This document shows positions 1 through 5,581 of a stretch of DNA of 5,935 nt, piece after piece. Each line of letters begins with the position of its first letter. Within the stretch, counting starts at the first letter, position 1. The translations under genes were made by a program, and so were the position numbers. The notes beneath the pieces were generated by a model. That model was given only the letters and a program-made list of their open reading frames with translations, was not told the origin of the DNA and did no database searches. This stretch comes from DATARH01 sp038228485 (lineage in GTDB: Bacteria; Pseudomonadota; Alphaproteobacteria; ATCC43930; CGMCC-115725), in the NCBI GenBank assembly GCA_038228485.1, contig JBBRPG010000206.1, positions 1 to 5,935 on the forward strand. The letters are read 5' to 3'.

Positions 1-84
1 GACCCGGCTCGCCTCGGACTCGGTGCAGGCGGCGAGGGCCAAGGGAAGCAAGACAAGGGCCAGCAGCGAAAAAAGATAACGCAT
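1..84 (-). CDS. Lipoprotein, N-terminal fragment (runs off left edge)
   Basis: Reading the minus strand from the ATG at 84, all 28 codons to the window edge are open. The peptide begins MRYLFSLLALVLLPLALAAC: Arg at position 2, a hydrophobic core over residues 4-18, then the lipobox L17-A18-A19-C20, followed by TESEASRV. This is a typical type II signal peptide, so the mature protein should be lipid-anchored at Cys20 and sit in the periplasm or on a membrane face. A GGAG ribosome-binding site (complement of 91-94) lies 6 nt before the ATG, which supports the start. A plausible extended -10 promoter lies just upstream. The rest of the protein is outside the window, so its function cannot be assigned. 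It is divergent from the lipoprotein gene starting at 309. Confidence 0.75.
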   Translation of the reverse strand, partial: MRYLFSLLALVLLPLALAACTESEASRV

Positions 85-118
85 TCAGGGCTCCGGCGCA
101 GCGGGACGGCGAGGCGAA

Positions 119-146
119 ACTATACCACGCCGGCGGCGGAAGACAG
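119..146 (-). promoter_or_regulatory. Candidate promoter for the left-edge lipoprotein
   Basis: On the minus strand, TATAGT (complement of 119-124) matches the sigma-70 -10 element at 5 of 6 positions and is preceded by TGG, resembling an extended -10. A weak -35 (CTGTCT, complement of 141-146) is 16 nt further upstream. Transcription would start near 112, giving a leader of about 28 nt with GGAG in it. Judged by eye only; the -35 is poor. Confidence 0.35.
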
Positions 147-153
147 GAGGCCA

Positions 154-196
154 TCGCGATCCGCAACTCCGGGTCGCGAAAGCGTGTTTTGCAAAA
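154..196. repeat. Inverted repeat (9-bp stem) plus adjacent TTTTGCAAAA palindrome
   Basis: TCGCGATCC (154-162) pairs with GGGTCGCGA (171-179) around the 8-nt spacer GCAACTCC. All nine pairs form, one of them a G-T wobble. Eight bases further on, 187-196 is a perfect 10-bp palindrome, TTTTGCAAAA. Both sit in the space between two divergent lipoprotein genes, where no gene ends, so a terminator role is not expected. An operator, or a structured leader of the plus-strand transcript, is more likely. The palindrome contains TTGCAA (189-194), which could serve as a weak -35 with TACCTT at 213-218. The rest of 85-308 shows nothing else I can name. Confidence 0.45.
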
Positions 197-308
197 AGTA
201 CCCGCGCCCGTTTACCTTTTTCGGACCTTCGAGGCCGCGCCCGGCGCGATCGATCGACCTGTGGGCGGTGGGGCGCTGCTTTCGGACCTGTCAAAGGGAG
301 GAAGCCAG

Positions 309-860
309 ATGGCCGCCAGCCTCGACCGCATTCAGCTGAAGCATGTCATGGGCGCCGCCGCGTTGCTCGCGCTCGCCGGCTGCACCCCGCAGCCGCAAAT
401 CGCCCAGGCCCCGCCCGGCCCGATCGCCGCCGGCCAAGCGCGCATCTGGTTCTACCGGGATTACGAACCGTCGGTCAGCCGCAATGTCGCCAACATCGAT
501 CTCAATGGCGCGCGGGTGGCGACGATAGCGGCCGTCGGCACGCCGGTGTATCGCGATGTCCCGGCCGGCCATTACCTCATCGCCGCAGAGAGCTGGGGCA
601 CCGACATCAACCAGACCCGGGATGTCGATCTCGGCCCTGGTCAGGAAGTTTTCGCGAAGGTCCTTGCCGACAACACCAGGGCTTCGACCGGCGACAAGAC
701 CTCGTTTCAGCGCGACACTTATTACATCTGGCTGATTCCACCGGATCAGGCGCGGGCCCAGATCGCCGCCAACCCTAGGCGCCGCCTTAGAAATTCTCGA
801 GGCTCAGCACCTCGCTGTCGTAGTCGTAGGCGAAGATTTCGGCGTGACGGCCCCAGTTGA
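309..860 (+). CDS. Small hypothetical lipoprotein with suspect Arg-rich tail
   Basis: The ATG at 309 is chosen over the longer open frame (from 189) because GGGAGG at 296-301 is 7 nt upstream and because it begins a proper lipoprotein signal: hydrophobic residues about 12-23, then lipobox L22-A23-G24-C25. The mature part opens with a Pro/Gln/Ala linker (26-43), then a compact beta-rich domain of about 110 residues (ARIWFYRDYEP through TYYIWLIPP). The pattern of an IWFYR strand, an 'LNG' turn, a 'VPAGHY' strand and a late 'YYIWL' strand recalls DUF2846-type small lipoproteins, but this is a resemblance only. Residues 157-183 are 13/27 arginine and read mostly antisense through the end of the ABC ATPase gene, so they are probably not native. 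Inserting one base near 774-776 would end the protein at ...IAANP, about 156 residues. It converges on the ATPase gene with no terminator space. Confidence 0.7.
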   Translation: MAASLDRIQLKHVMGAAALLALAGCTPQPQIAQAPPGPIAAGQARIWFYRDYEPSVSRNVANIDLNGARVATIAAVGTPVYRDVPAGHYLIAAESWGTDINQTRDVDLGPGQEVFAKVLADNTRASTGDKTSFQRDTYYIWLIPPDQARAQIAANPRRRLRNSRGSAPRCRSRRRRFRRDGPS

Positions 861-2088
861 TCAGGGTGTCGAGCACGCGCTCGGCCTCTTCTTCGGAGAG
901 GTGGTCTTCGAGCTCACGCAAAAAACGCGTGGCGGGCGCGCGGTGTCCTGGCCGTTCGTCGAGCACCCGGCGGATATGGGCGGCAAGGGGGATGTGCTTG
1001 AGCACCGCGTCGGCGAAGACCTGCTTGCGGCTCTGCATGTCGGCGTCGGCATAGGAGCGGCCGGCGGCGGTGATGTCGATGTCGCCGCCGCTGACATGGG
1101 CAAAGCCCAACAGCTGCAGCGCCTCGATCAGCGGAAATAGCTCGTCGACCGCCAGATTTTCTTCATCGGCGAGGTGGGGCAGGTCAGCATGGCTGTTGAA
1201 CGGCGCCTCGCTCAAGCTGTCGATGAGGCCGGTCAGCTGCTGCACCGCGGCGTCGGGCAGGCGATGGCCAAGCCCGATCGGCTCGGGCTTGGCGCCGCGC
1301 CGGCCGTCGCGGCCGGGCACCGTGGTCAGCAGCGTGTAGACCTGGTCGACGATCTGGCGAAAGGCCGGGCTTTCGGGGGTGCGCGGATGCGCCAACGACA
1401 CCGGGATCTCGGCGTTGATCCGGCCGGGGTCGCTGCCGAAGATCAGGATGCGGTCGGCCATCTCGACCGCCTCCTCGATATTGTGCGACACCATCAGGAT
1501 GCCTTTGGTCGGAATCCGGCTTTCGCTCCACAGATCGAGCAGGTCGTTGCGCAGGGTCTCGGCGGTCAGCACGTCGAGCGCCGAGAACGGCTCGTCGAGC
1601 AGCAATATGTCCGGGTTGACGACCAGCGCCCGGGCAAAGCCGACCCGCTGCCGCATCCCGCCCGACAATTCCTTGGGGTAGGCGTTCTCGAACCCGTCGA
1701 GCCCGATCACGTCGATGGCGTCGACCGCGCGCCGCCGCCGCTCGGCCGCGGTGACGCCCTGCGCCTCGAGGCCCAGCTCGACATTGCCGAGCACGGTCAG
1801 CCACGGGAACAGCGCAAAGCTCTGGAACACCATCGCGACCCCGCGCGCCGGCTCGACCACCGCCTGGCCGCGATACTCGACGACGCCGTCGCTCGCCGGG
1901 ATCAGCCCGGCGCGGATGCGCAGAAAGGTCGATTTGCCCGACCCCGACTTGCCGAGCACGGCGACGATCTCGCCCTCGCGCAAGGTGAAGTCGAGATGGT
2001 CGAGCACCAGCCGGCCGATATGGTCGGGGGTGCGATAGGTTTTGCAGATCGCGGAGGCGCGCAGCAACGGGGCGGCGGAGGCAGCCAT
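787..2088 (-). CDS. ABC importer ATPase, NitT/TauT type, with C-terminal AAA-associated domain
   Basis: A 433-residue ATP-binding subunit that would drive uptake through the permease encoded just upstream. All nucleotide-binding motifs are intact: Walker A GKSGSGKST (46-54, Lys52), Q-loop Gln89 in VFQ, signature LSGGMRQR (141-148), Walker B ILLLDEP (161-167, Glu166), D-loop SALD (169-172) and switch His202. FPWLTVLGNVELGL (94-107) after the Q-loop is typical of the nitrate/sulfonate/taurine branch. Residues about 305-425 form an extra acidic alpha-helical region matching the AAA-associated C-terminal domain known on a subset of these ATPases; its role is unclear. The start is fixed: the permease TGA is in the same frame 15 nt upstream and this is the only ATG between. 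GGA lies 8 nt before it. The 12-nt gap implies co-transcription and probable translational coupling. The substrate cannot be read from the sequence. Confidence 0.9.
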   Translation of the reverse strand: MAASAAPLLRASAICKTYRTPDHIGRLVLDHLDFTLREGEIVAVLGKSGSGKSTFLRIRAGLIPASDGVVEYRGQAVVEPARGVAMVFQSFALFPWLTVLGNVELGLEAQGVTAAERRRRAVDAIDVIGLDGFENAYPKELSGGMRQRVGFARALVVNPDILLLDEPFSALDVLTAETLRNDLLDLWSESRIPTKGILMVSHNIEEAVEMADRILIFGSDPGRINAEIPVSLAHPRTPESPAFRQIVDQVYTLLTTVPGRDGRRGAKPEPIGLGHRLPDAAVQQLTGLIDSLSEAPFNSHADLPHLADEENLAVDELFPLIEALQLLGFAHVSGGDIDITAAGRSYADADMQSRKQVFADAVLKHIPLAAHIRRVLDERPGHRAPATRFLRELEDHLSEEEAERVLDTLINWGRHAEIFAYDYDSEVLSLENF

Positions 2089-2100
2089 TGGCTTATTCCA

Positions 2101-3840
2101 TCAATCCAGCCGCAAACGCTCGGCCGCCAGATCGTACAGCCGGCGCCACAGCAGACGGTTGAAGGCGAGAACATAGACGCACAGCACGCCGATGCCGAGG
2201 GTGATGCGTGCGGCGTCGCCCTCGGCGGTGTAGCGGGCGATATAGGCGCCTATCCCGGTGGCGGTCAGCGTGGTGTCGCCCCACTGCACGACCTCGGACA
2301 CGATGCTGGCGTTCCATGAGCCGCCGGCGGCGGTGACCGCGCCGGTCACGTAGGCGGGGAAGATCGCCGGCAGCATCACCCGCCGCCACCACAACCACCG
2401 ACGCACGCCGAGATTGCTCGCCGCCAAGCGCAATTCCGCCGGCAGCGCGGTGGCGCCGCCGATCACGTTGAACAGGATGTACCACTGGGTGCCGAGGATC
2501 ATCAGGGGGCTCAGCCAGATTTCCGGGCTGAGGCTGAACCGCAGCACCAGCACCACCGCCACCGGAAAGAACAAATTGGCCGGAAACGCGGCGAGGAACT
2601 GCACCACCGGCTGGGCCCGGTCGGCGATCCGCGGACGCAACCCGATCCACACGCCGATCGGGACCCAGATCAGCGAGGCGATCGCGATCAGCACCAGCAC
2701 CCTCACCGCGGTGATCGCCCCGAGCACGACGACCCAGCCGATCTCGGGCAGCGCCACGGTCTCGTGGATGAACTTGACGACCCACAGGAAAGCGGCGCCG
2801 GTCAAAATCATCAGGATCAGGTCGAACCCGCGCTCGAGCCAGGCCGACGGCGCCCGGGCGGCGGAGCGCTGCGAGGCCCAACGCCGGCCCAGGACGGTCA
2901 GCGCGTGGTCGACGCCGCGGTTGAGCGCGAGCACCGCCGATTGCAGCAGGTCGAACACCTGGGCCCGCTGCAGCATCATCAGGAACCACGGCCGCACATT
3001 GTCGGCGTCGGCGTCGGGATCGCCCTGGAACTTGCGCGACCATGCCAGCAGCGGACGGAACAGCAGCTGGTCGTACAGCAGGATCACCACCAGCATGACC
3101 AGGACGGCATAGCCGATCGCCGCGAGGTCGCGCGCGGCGATCGCGGTGGCGATGTACGAGCCGATGCCGGGAAGCATGATAGACTGGCCCGAAACCGTGA
3201 TCGCCTCGGAGGCGACGACAAAGAACCAGCCGCCCGATACCGACATCATCATGTTCCACACCAGCGCCGGCACGCCGTGCGGCACCTCCAGCCGCCAGAA
3301 CCGCTGCCAGGTCGACAGATGGTACATCCGCGCCGCCTCGATCAGCTCGACCGGCACGGTGCGCAGCGACTGGTACAGGCTGAACGTCATATTCCAGGCC
3401 TGCGAGGTGAAGATCGCAAAGATCGCGGCGCACTCGACCCCGAGCAGCCGCCCGGGGAACAGCGCGATAAACCCCGTCACCGTGATCGACAGAAAGCCGA
3501 GGATCGGCACCGACTGCAGGATGTCGAGCACCGGGATCAGGATCTTCTCGGCGGTCCGGCTCTTCGCCGCCAGCGCCGCATAGGCGAGGCTGAACACCAG
3601 CGAGGCGACGAGCGCCGCGGCCATGCGCAGCACCGTGCGCAGCGCGTATTCGGGCAGCCGCCAGGGGTCGAGGCTGATCGGCAGGGCGTCGCCGATCCGG
3701 TAATGGGCGCCCATCGCCATGCCGCCCCAGGCGACCAGCGCGATCGTGCCCAGCACCAGCGGCAGGGCCACCAGATCCCAGTAATTCGGGCGCAGCCGCG
3801 ACGGCCAGGCGATGAGGGGCAGGCCCCAGCGCTGTTCCAT
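2101..3840 (-). CDS. Duplicated (single-chain) ABC importer permease, NitT/TauT type
   Basis: A 579-residue inner-membrane protein with two binding-protein-dependent permease domains in tandem, each carrying the loop that docks onto the ATPase. Domain 1 spans about 22-265, with its EAA loop at 168-187 (ELIEAARMY...LEVP). Domain 2 spans about 335-565, with its loop at 469-491 (LAASNLG...VMLP), closer to the consensus EAA---G---------I-LP. A hydrophilic linker (about 267-334), rich in Asp then Arg, joins them. I count about twelve hydrophobic segments by eye. A usual NitT/TauT permease is about 250-290 residues, so this is a fused pair, matching the known class of duplicated anion-transport permeases (COG4986-like). 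One chain plus two ATPase copies would make the complete pore. The ATG at 3840 is the only ATG after in-frame TAG codons; GAGG is only 2 nt before it, unusually close. First gene of a two-gene operon, divergent from the oxygenase. Confidence 0.9.
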   Translation of the reverse strand: MEQRWGLPLIAWPSRLRPNYWDLVALPLVLGTIALVAWGGMAMGAHYRIGDALPISLDPWRLPEYALRTVLRMAAALVASLVFSLAYAALAAKSRTAEKILIPVLDILQSVPILGFLSITVTGFIALFPGRLLGVECAAIFAIFTSQAWNMTFSLYQSLRTVPVELIEAARMYHLSTWQRFWRLEVPHGVPALVWNMMMSVSGGWFFVVASEAITVSGQSIMLPGIGSYIATAIAARDLAAIGYAVLVMLVVILLYDQLLFRPLLAWSRKFQGDPDADADNVRPWFLMMLQRAQVFDLLQSAVLALNRGVDHALTVLGRRWASQRSAARAPSAWLERGFDLILMILTGAAFLWVVKFIHETVALPEIGWVVVLGAITAVRVLVLIAIASLIWVPIGVWIGLRPRIADRAQPVVQFLAAFPANLFFPVAVVLVLRFSLSPEIWLSPLMILGTQWYILFNVIGGATALPAELRLAASNLGVRRWLWWRRVMLPAIFPAYVTGAVTAAGGSWNASIVSEVVQWGDTTLTATGIGAYIARYTAEGDAARITLGIGVLCVYVLAFNRLLWRRLYDLAAERLRLD

Positions 3841-3922
3841 AACCTCACTACGGCACGGTTGCAGTCGGCGCGGCTACCTCTACCCCAGAGCAGCGGTGGC
3901 GGCGAGCGGCGAATTGCCGACT

Positions 3923-3945
3923 ATCCCGCTGTCGCGTGACGGGAT
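3923..3945. promoter_or_regulatory. Inverted repeat in the divergent importer/oxygenase control region
   Basis: ATCCCG (3923-3928) and CGGGAT (3940-3945) are perfect 6-bp inverted half-sites with an 11-nt spacer, giving 17 nt centre to centre, a typical dimeric-regulator geometry. It lies in the 120-bp gap (3841-3960) that must hold the promoters of both the permease (minus) and the oxygenase (plus), 16 nt before the oxygenase ATG. Operator function is inferred from position. I found no convincing -35/-10 pair for either gene here. Confidence 0.35.
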
Positions 3946-3960
3946 TGCGTCAGCGCAGAA

Positions 3961-4614
3961 ATGAGCAATGATGCGGCGATGGCCCTTGTCGATCTTGCCC
4001 GGTTGCGCGACGCTCCGCTCAGCCGCGACCCGTTCGAATTTGTCGTCGTCGAGGATTTTCTCGACCGCGACAGCCTGCCCGCGCTGGTCGACGCCTTTCC
4101 GGCCATCGCCGACCACGGCAGCTATCCGCTGCCGGCCCTCGCCTGCAGTCCGCTCTTTGCGCGCCTCGCCGCCGAGCTCGAAGGCGAGGCGATGCGGACG
4201 GCGATCGCGGACAAGTTCGCGATCGACCTCGACAACCGGCCGACGATGATCACCTTGCGCGCTCACAGCGATGGCAAGGACGGCGCGATTCATACCGATT
4301 CGACGACCAAGCTGATCACCGTGCTGATCTACATGAACCCGGAGTGGCACGATCCGGCCGGGCGGCTGCGGCTGTTGCGCAGGCCCGACGACCTCGAGGA
4401 CTACGCCGCCGAGGTGCCGCCCCTCGCCGGGACGATGGTGGCATTTCGCCGCAGCGCCACCTCGTTTCACGGCCATCATGCTCATGTCGGCGCGCGCCGC
4501 TCGATCCAGCTCAACTGGGTCACCAACGCAGGCGTGGTGCGCCGCGAGCTGGGCCGGCATCGCTGGTCCGCGCGTCTCAAGGCAATCAACCCGCTGCGCC
4601 GGCGTTCATATTAA
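3961..4614 (+). CDS. 2-oxoglutarate/Fe(II)-dependent oxygenase
   Basis: A 217-residue soluble protein with the iron-binding triad of the 2-oxoglutarate/Fe(II) dioxygenase fold: H111-x-D113 (in AIHTDSTTK), the distal His170 (SFHGH), and Arg179 or Arg180 (ARRSIQLNW) as the likely 2-oxoglutarate carboxylate ligand. Spacing and the strand 'GTMVAFRRSATSFHG' fit prolyl-hydroxylase-like members (2OG-FeII_Oxy_3 type). It is shorter than the TauD type (about 280 residues) and has no signal peptide, so it is cytoplasmic. It would couple decarboxylation of 2-oxoglutarate to hydroxylation of an unknown substrate. The N-terminal stretch FEFVVVEDFLDRDSLPALVD (25-44) is typical of this group. The ATG at 3961 lacks a clear ribosome-binding site; Met7 (3979) is an alternative. 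Divergent from the ABC operon and followed after 60 nt by the PagL-type gene on the same strand. Confidence 0.85.
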   Translation: MSNDAAMALVDLARLRDAPLSRDPFEFVVVEDFLDRDSLPALVDAFPAIADHGSYPLPALACSPLFARLAAELEGEAMRTAIADKFAIDLDNRPTMITLRAHSDGKDGAIHTDSTTKLITVLIYMNPEWHDPAGRLRLLRRPDDLEDYAAEVPPLAGTMVAFRRSATSFHGHHAHVGARRSIQLNWVTNAGVVRRELGRHRWSARLKAINPLRRRSY

Positions 4615-4643
4615 TTGGCAAAACCATCGCGGCTGAGTAACCT
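4615..4643 (+). promoter_or_regulatory. Weak candidate promoter for the PagL-type gene
   Basis: TTGGCA at 4615-4620 matches the -35 consensus at 5 of 6 positions. After 17 nt, TAACCT (4638-4643) is a poor -10 (3 of 6). It begins directly after the oxygenase stop codon and would give a short leader to the ATG at 4675. The gene could equally be read through from the oxygenase, as no terminator hairpin is visible between them. Confidence 0.25.
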
Positions 4644-4674
4644 GCCGGCGATCTTTACGGGCGGTACGTGCGGG

Positions 4675-5316
4675 ATGAGTGAGCGCGCCTCGATGATGTC
4701 GATCTTGCGCCGGGTGATGGCCGCGGCGGTTGCCGCGGGCGTAACGGCGTTCATCCCCGGGCTCGCCCTGGCCCAGTCGTCGGGGACGACGTTCGGCTTC
4801 CAGCCGCTGCCGTCCAACGCGGCGCCGGGCAAAATCATCGACGAGGTCAAGGCCGGGGTGCTGGCGCACGATGTCACCTTTCTCGGCAAGCACGTCGAAA
4901 AGGGCGCCGACGTCAATCTCGAGATGCTGTTCACCTCGCCCGACCTGTTGTCGGTGATTGGATCGCCGCGGCCGCATATCGGCGCCGACATCAATACCTC
5001 GGGCAATACCAGCGACGGCTATTTCGGCCTGACCTGGGGGATTTCGCTGATCCAGAACCTGTTCAACCCGGGGGACAGCGTTTTTGTCACCGGCAGCCTG
5101 GGCGGGGCGGTGCAGGACGGGTTCGAGTTGACCGCGCCGCCAGGGCGCAAGCGGCTGGGCTCGCCGGTGCTGTTCCGCGAAAGCGCCGAGCTGGGTTATC
5201 AGGTGACGCCGACGATCAGCGTCTCGGCGATCCTCGATCACATCTCGAACGCCAATCTGGCGCCGCGCAATGCCGGCATCACCAGCGCCGGGGCCCGGTT
5301 CGGACTGAAATTCTAA
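4675..5316 (+). CDS. pagL: PagL-type lipid A 3-O-deacylase (outer membrane)
   Basis: A 213-residue protein with a Sec signal peptide (core about 15-32, predicted cleavage A-L-A33/Q34) and a mature part of about 180 residues that ends in an outer-membrane-type C-terminal Phe (FGLKF). PagL enzymes are 8-stranded beta-barrels that remove the 3-linked acyl chain of lipid A. The family signature is present: H189-I-S191-N192-A (DHISNANLAPRNAGI), carrying the catalytic His and Ser, followed by the 'RNAGITSAGARFG' strand. The Glu completing the P. aeruginosa triad (14 residues after His) is here Thr203, so the third residue must differ or be supplied elsewhere. The open frame reaches a TTG at 4615 touching the oxygenase stop. 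ATG 4675 is preferred because it leaves a normal signal peptide; 4693 or 4696 would also work, and none has a strong ribosome-binding site. Confidence 0.82.
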   Translation: MSERASMMSILRRVMAAAVAAGVTAFIPGLALAQSSGTTFGFQPLPSNAAPGKIIDEVKAGVLAHDVTFLGKHVEKGADVNLEMLFTSPDLLSVIGSPRPHIGADINTSGNTSDGYFGLTWGISLIQNLFNPGDSVFVTGSLGGAVQDGFELTAPPGRKRLGSPVLFRESAELGYQVTPTISVSAILDHISNANLAPRNAGITSAGARFGLKF

Positions 5317-5487
5317 AGTTCCCGCGTAATGCGAGAGGCGGAAAACAGCGCGCCAAGAACGCATTGAGCGGGTCATCGGTCACCGGTTGCCGCTAAAACC
5401 AAGCCGGAATCAATAAGATATTCCACACTGTTGCATCTGCGTCACGCTGCGGTGGAAACACCACTTTTCGCGTAAGCGATGCATGAT
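5317..5487. other. Intergenic region with short inverted repeats, no gene
   Basis: No convincing coding frame. Short dyads visible are GGCG/CGCC (5337-5354), AGCGG/CCGCT (5367-5394, 18-nt loop enclosing CGGTCACCG), GGAAT/ATTCC (5407-5424), GCGTCACGC (5439-5447), GGTG-GAAA-CACC (5451-5462) followed closely by TTTT, and TCGC-GTAA-GCGA (5468-5479). None has the strong stem plus T-run of a good terminator. The 5451-5468 element is the closest, but its stem is only 4 bp. The stretch is visibly more AT-rich than the genes, as expected of a promoter region. Confidence 0.4.
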
Positions 5488-5521
5488 CGTGCTGGCACGT
5501 AATATCTTTAGACAATATCAT
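5488..5521 (+). promoter_or_regulatory. Candidate porin promoter with overlapping inverted repeat
   Basis: TATCAT at 5516-5521 matches the -10 consensus at 5 of 6 positions. CTGGCA at 5492-5497, 18 nt upstream, matches the -35 at 4 of 6. The -35 is embedded in CGTGC-TG-GCACG (5488-5499), a perfect 5-bp inverted repeat that could bind a regulator competing with RNA polymerase. Transcription from here would start near 5528, just before the paired stem-loops of the leader. AATATC occurs twice, at 5501-5506 and 5514-5519. Confidence 0.35.
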
Positions 5522-5528
5522 GAAGCAA

Positions 5529-5560
5529 GAGGGAGTGAACGCCCTCCGTGTGGGACACGG
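5529..5560 (+). promoter_or_regulatory. Two adjacent stem-loops in the porin leader
   Basis: GAGGG (5529-5533) pairs with CCCTC (5542-5546) around an 8-nt loop. Immediately after, CCGTG (5546-5550) pairs with CACGG (5556-5560) around TGGGA; the two share base 5546. Both lie 22-53 nt before the porin ATG. CTCC at 5544-5547, in the 3' arm of the first stem, is also complementary to GGAG (5576-5579) of the ribosome-binding site, so an alternative pairing that hides it can be drawn. I do not recognise a known riboswitch class. Confidence 0.4.
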
Positions 5561-5581
5561 CAACCTGAGATTGGGGGAGCA

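Noticed and set aside
189..308. N-terminal extension of the lipoprotein frame to the ATG at 189
   Set aside because: It would bury the lipoprotein signal peptide 40 residues inside, while ATG 309 has a good ribosome-binding site and a proper signal start.
1911..1920. Arg59 in LRIRAGL just after Walker A, where a hydrophobic residue is usual
   Set aside because: All catalytic motifs around it are intact, and a single substitution outside them is not evidence of lost function.
1174..2319. Long plus-strand open frame opposite the ATPase gene (381 codons)
   Set aside because: It is an antisense shadow: His/Gln/Asp/Arg-rich composition, no recognisable domain, and it crosses the permease-ATPase junction.
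2764..3939. Long plus-strand open frame opposite the permease gene (391 codons)
   Set aside because: It is antisense to a clear membrane protein with conserved motifs and has a low-complexity His/Arg/Gln-rich product, typical of GC-rich shadow frames.
4615..4674. TTG start at 4615 for the PagL-type gene, directly after the oxygenase stop
   Set aside because: It adds 20 residues ahead of a normal signal peptide and overlaps no ribosome-binding site; the TTGGCA fits a -35 element better.
4606..5376. Minus-strand open frame opposite the PagL-type gene (256 codons)
   Set aside because: Arg-rich shadow composition, no signal or motif, while the plus strand carries the His-Ser signature, a signal peptide and a terminal Phe.
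5451..5468. GGTG-GAAA-CACC followed by TTTT as a rho-independent terminator for the PagL-type gene
   Set aside because: The stem is only 4 bp, the T-run is 4, and it lies about 135 nt after the stop codon. Too weak to call.
5493..5510. TGGCACG resembling the -24 element of a sigma-54 promoter
   Set aside because: The -12 element is missing: no TTGC-like sequence with GC at the required spacing follows (TAATATCTTT instead).
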